From: Symbiodinium natans | Lineage: Eukaryota > Sar > Dinophyceae > Suessiales > Symbiodiniaceae | DNA: 64,000 bases | Assembly (NCBI GenBank): GCA_905221605.1 | Contig: CAJNDS010002454.1 | Location: 170,743-234,742 of the forward strand | Direction: 5' to 3' | In this document: piece by piece, positions 61,190-64,000 of the stretch | Numbering within the stretch: position 1 is the first letter of the stretch | How the letters are laid out: each line of letters starts with the position of its first letter | Program-made: the position numbers and the translations under genes | The notes under the pieces: generated by a model | The model's input: only the letters and a program-made list of their open reading frames with translations | Told to the model about the DNA's origin: nothing | Databases searched by the model: none

Positions 61190-63091
61190 CTTTCGGAGAG
61201 TCCCTCAGGCAGGTGGACCGCATGCACGCCCAAGCTCCTGGCAACTTGACACCAATCAGAATCAAAGCTGCAGCGGGACCGTCTCCCATCTACTGAGCCT
61301 GACAGACTGCACATTCTGTGCGTTGTCGTCCACGAAAAGGACGTCGTTGGGAGAAACTCCGGATTTGGAAAGCAGCGCCTGGCATGTTTTTACAAAATCT
61401 CTTCTTTTCAGTCCAGAACCCCAGAATACAACCGCGAGACGACCTCGAGGTGGGGGCGCTTGTACTCACCGCGGCGAAAGTACATCTCGAAGAGCCTGGT
61501 ACAAGAATCAACACCATCTCTCGCAGCTCTCCACTCACGAGGGGGGGTGGGCGCCTGGGATCGATCACATCCATCATGGAGACACCCGGCGCAATCTCCA
61601 TCGTTTTCAGCAAAGGCACCGCCTTGTGCTTGCGAGAGCTGCCTCTGTGCATCGCCGGCACCACATCCAAGAAACCGAGAGACGGCATATGCAATAAAAC
61701 GAATGTTCGAAAAGCATAATTGAGAGTCTTCATAACTAACTTTCTCGAAGTCTGCATCCGAGCAGCTTGCCACCGCTACGCGCACGCCTCGTGAACGGGC
61801 TTCTGGACTGTGAAACCTCGGGCGCACGCAATTCAAGCAGACAGAAGAAATACGACCACCTCCACCTTAGCAAGCAAGTGCATACTTTGAAGCTTGAAGT
61901 TGAAATGCAGATCTCCTTTTTGCCAAGTCTACGCTGTGTTGTACACAGTGTACCTGAGAACGCGAAAACTTGCCCCTGCAATCACAGCTGCAGGGTTGGT
62001 GAACGTATATACATTGCCTGTTGGCTTCATCAGAGGTCTCTCAGTACTTTAGTTCTCCCAAGGGTCGGTGTCGCGCACGTACCAGAAGTACGTCACCATC
62101 GGGGCGATAAAAGCGCCCACAAACAGGATGCCAAAGACACCGATGTACTCGTCGAATTTCTGCTCGAACTTCTCGTCGGCTTTGATGAACTTCTCGTCAT
62201 CAATGAAGTCCTTCTTCTTTGCCCCAGCCTTCATGGTGTATGTTCCATCCAGGCCACCGCCACCCTTGCCACCCATGGAGACTGGCAGATCCTCGGCCAA
62301 GACAATGTTGGAGGAGTCGACGACATAGCTGTCTGCCACGTGAGCCACGGCAGCATTGCTCTGGGTTCCAACAGCCAACACTCCGGCCAATGCCGCAGCA
62401 CGCAAAGGAGCCATGAATGCGGGCAGCTGGGAGTACAAGGCCATCAGGGCGGCGACGGCGAGCAAAGCTCCAAGCTTCGACTTACTCCGGAAGGTTGCCA
62501 TGGCGCTGTCTCCTCTAAGCGTTCTAAATCAGTGACAGCCGAAAAGCTGCGTCATGACGTGCCGGATCAGAAATGAACGGAAGGCCTCCAAAAAAACAGC
62601 TGCACCTTGACACACTAAACGCTTGGCAGGCTCGTTCCTCAGACAAGGGGCATCTTCCAAACTGCTTGGACTGCCGGGAAGAGCCGGATCTCCTCAGAAA
62701 TGTCACGAGGCATAGGCTGCATAGGGAACACAGAAAACTCGGAGTTGACTTGTACCACAGGACTGCCAGGGCACCTCGTCTTGTGAGTTCTTCACCAAGC
62801 CCTGTGCCACAAGGTTGTAGGGTGGACCTCCCCGTGTTTGGTACCTTGGCGCATCGCAATGGCGCTGCTCACATACATCATATCATTCGAAGACGATCAA
62901 ACAGACATGTGCTGTCATGGAACAAGTCCCCATCTCTGAAATCGTGACTCTTTCATCTCCAAACAAGGCACATTTCGGGAGACCAGCAAACCTCAACTAT
63001 GCTGCACCACCCAGGGCATGGACAGCAGGTTGTGCAGCTTGTAAAGCTCATGCCACTTCAGCAAAATGGCTCCATCCAAATCAAAGACCAT
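61190..63091 (-). CDS. HAD-superfamily phosphatase, MDP1-like
   Basis: Minus-strand exons in order carry the HAD motifs: MVFDLDGAILLKWHELYKL from the ATG at 63091 (motif I, nucleophile Asp in DLDG), EIRLFPAVQAVWKMPL (62692-62645), RSRGVRVAVASCSDADFEK (about 61790-61735; motif II Ser in AVASCSD), LLKTMEIAPGVSMMDVID (about 61615-61562), EMYFRRGEYKRPHL (about 61500-61450; motif III Lys candidate), SGVSPNDVLFVDDNAQNVQ (about 61365-61310; motif IV DD) and VARSLGVHAVHLPEGL (about 61242-61195). The order and spacing fit magnesium-dependent phosphatase 1 and related acid phosphatases, which act on phosphotyrosine, sugar phosphates or glycated proteins; the substrate here is unknown. The ATG at 63091 may be internal. 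The stop was not found. A complete plastid-protein gene lies in the intron after 62645. Confidence 0.78.
62049..62501 (-). CDS. Plastid-targeted single-span membrane protein, intronless, nested gene
   Basis: This is an intact 150-residue reading frame from ATG (62501) to stop (62049) with no intron. Residues 1-25 form a signal peptide with the hydrophobic core LGALLAVAALMALYS. The next residues, FMAPLRAAALAG, look like the transit-peptide start with the aromatic FVAP-type motif used for import into complex plastids, followed by a second hydrophobic/Ala stretch suited to thylakoid transfer. The mature part has a Gly-rich MGGKGGGGLDGTY segment, a charged Lys/Asp/Glu helix, and one membrane span IGVFGILFVGAFIAPMVTYF near the C-terminus, ending WYVRDTDPWEN. 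Size and layout suggest a small photosystem or thylakoid subunit; I do not recognise which. The gene is on the same strand as, and inside an intron of, the HAD phosphatase gene. Confidence 0.88.
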   Translation of the reverse strand: MATFRSKSKLGALLAVAALMALYSQLPAFMAPLRAAALAGVLAVGTQSNAAVAHVADSYVVDSSNIVLAEDLPVSMGGKGGGGLDGTYTMKAGAKKKDFIDDEKFIKADEKFEQKFDEYIGVFGILFVGAFIAPMVTYFWYVRDTDPWEN

Positions 63092-64000
63092 GAGAAGCGG
63101 CAAAGATGCCACATCCTTAGACAAGATTCATGCGAGCAGAATGCAACTTAGGTGCTTCAAAGACGGAAAGACAGCCCCAATGTAGCTTGCGCAAGCCTAC
63201 TCCGTGCTTGTCATCGCTCGGCTCCGCGACGTGCTACAGCACGCATGCTTCTTGAATAGTTTAACAACAGCCTCGGCCTCTGCCGAGGCACGATAGAACA
63301 GTGCTCAGTGCTCAAGCGCATCAAATTACAAGCAAAACTCTGTCCAGGAGATGTACCTATACCTACACGATTTAGCTACTTCAAGCTTTCACACGCAAAT
63401 GCACGGAGAAACAAAGGACAGCAAGGACATGCATGCAAAGAGATTCAAGGAGTCCCGATGAGTCTCTTTGGAGTTGTCGGTTTGATGTGCCGCATCCCAC
63501 AGGTCTTGCACGGTTGCAGCGAATTTTGAAGCCTGACTGCACTGAACCATCTGTGGATGCTGCGTTCTGTTCTGGCAGAAGTTGAGACTCGGTGACGACC
63601 AGACGGGACGTGACCTCTGTACTTGCCAGCACAAACCTTGTTTGACCCCTAAGTGTCAGCTCATCGCGAAGGGTGGGCACGTGCCCGGGCCACATGTTCA
63701 GCCAAGCATCAGATATCGTTGGCCTTATTGCAAGTGTGCTTCAACTTTCACAGGGTGCTTGCACCGGCTCAGCAGCCTCGGTCGCGGACTGGTTGAAGAG
63801 AGTCAAAGCTGCCTTCGGCACCACAGATCCTCACTTCGCTGATTGGCTCATATCGTTCATGCGAATTCAAGGGATGGTTCGGGCAGCGGCGAGACAGCAG
63901 ATGGATGTTCTCGGGGTTCTCGTCTTAATTGCATTTTCTGGCAGGGAAGTGGTAGGTGCGCCAAGTCAACACAGCGTGGTGCTGAATGTGCAACATAGCA
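63092..64000 (-). CDS. Right-edge region with one candidate exon
   Basis: The minus strand at about 63535-63455 reads QASKFAATVQDLWDAAHQTD followed by NSKETHRDSL after a CAG acceptor. It has a helical, charged composition typical of real exons here, but no family was recognised. It may be an N-terminal exon of the HAD gene or the end of the next gene upstream. The rest of the region shows nothing I can support. Confidence 0.3.

Noticed and set aside
61408-61836. A single 142-codon minus-strand protein
   Set aside because: It reads through HAD exons and introns in mixed frames; the conserved motifs (VAVASCSD, VLFVDDNAQNV) require splicing between frames.
1-64000. Spliced-leader RNA gene, 5S, U6 or tRNA cluster
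   Set aside because: I looked for the core spliced-leader string and its reverse, and for clear tRNA T-loop signatures, and found no convincing match by eye; a covariance-model scan would settle this.

Overview
The window is nuclear DNA of a dinoflagellate, most likely a photosynthetic Symbiodinium-like species. Supporting this: genes are cut into many 25-120 nt exons by short introns; about half of the 5' splice sites I could place by reading frame are GC or GA instead of GT; acceptors are almost always AG followed by G; one protein carries a dinoflagellate-type signal plus transit peptide with an FMAP motif; another belongs to an algal/dinoflagellate coiled-coil family with a YDKMVCWC block; and introns are full of micro- and minisatellites. 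Long open frames are mostly antisense shadows, because real exons are short. All gene models here were built by hand from exon peptides, splice sites and phase, so outer limits are approximate unless a start or stop is stated.

Every gene I can support lies on the minus strand, forming one unidirectional array over about 63 kb. From right (upstream) to left: an unidentified exon (63.5 kb); a HAD/MDP1-like phosphatase (63.09-61.2 kb) whose intron holds a complete single-exon gene for a plastid-targeted one-span membrane protein (62.50-62.05 kb); CCDC113-like ciliary coiled-coil protein (60.96-58.7 kb); a fused LeuC-LeuD 3-isopropylmalate dehydratase (56.97-41.79 kb); an Alba-like protein (about 41.3-40.1 kb); a FAM184-like coiled-coil protein (38.96-27.86 kb); the axonemal dynein intermediate chain IC97/CASC1/DNAI7 (27.32 to about 21.3 kb); an unknown protein with an acidic N-terminus, an RRM-like fold and one C-terminal membrane span (20.30-17.75 kb); a poorly resolved region with Gly/Pro/Met/Trp-rich exons (17.4-10.2 kb); PIG-C (9.67 to about 6.8 kb); a TBC-domain Rab-GAP (6.72 to about 1.56 kb); and a secreted-type coiled-coil protein running off the left edge (1.2-0 kb).

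The genes do not form a metabolic operon. Functions mix amino-acid synthesis, GPI-anchor synthesis, membrane traffic, photosynthesis and flagella; IC97 and CCDC113 (both ciliary) are neighbours but one, with FAM184 between. Intergenic gaps, where both ends are known, are only about 0.4-0.6 kb. Introns and gaps hold minisatellites with 8-, 9-, 10-, 11- and 12-bp units, a ~180-bp tandem repeat, and a ~300-bp duplicated element with a perfect 13-bp hairpin. No tRNA, rRNA, CRISPR, insertion sequence or spliced-leader gene was recognised.
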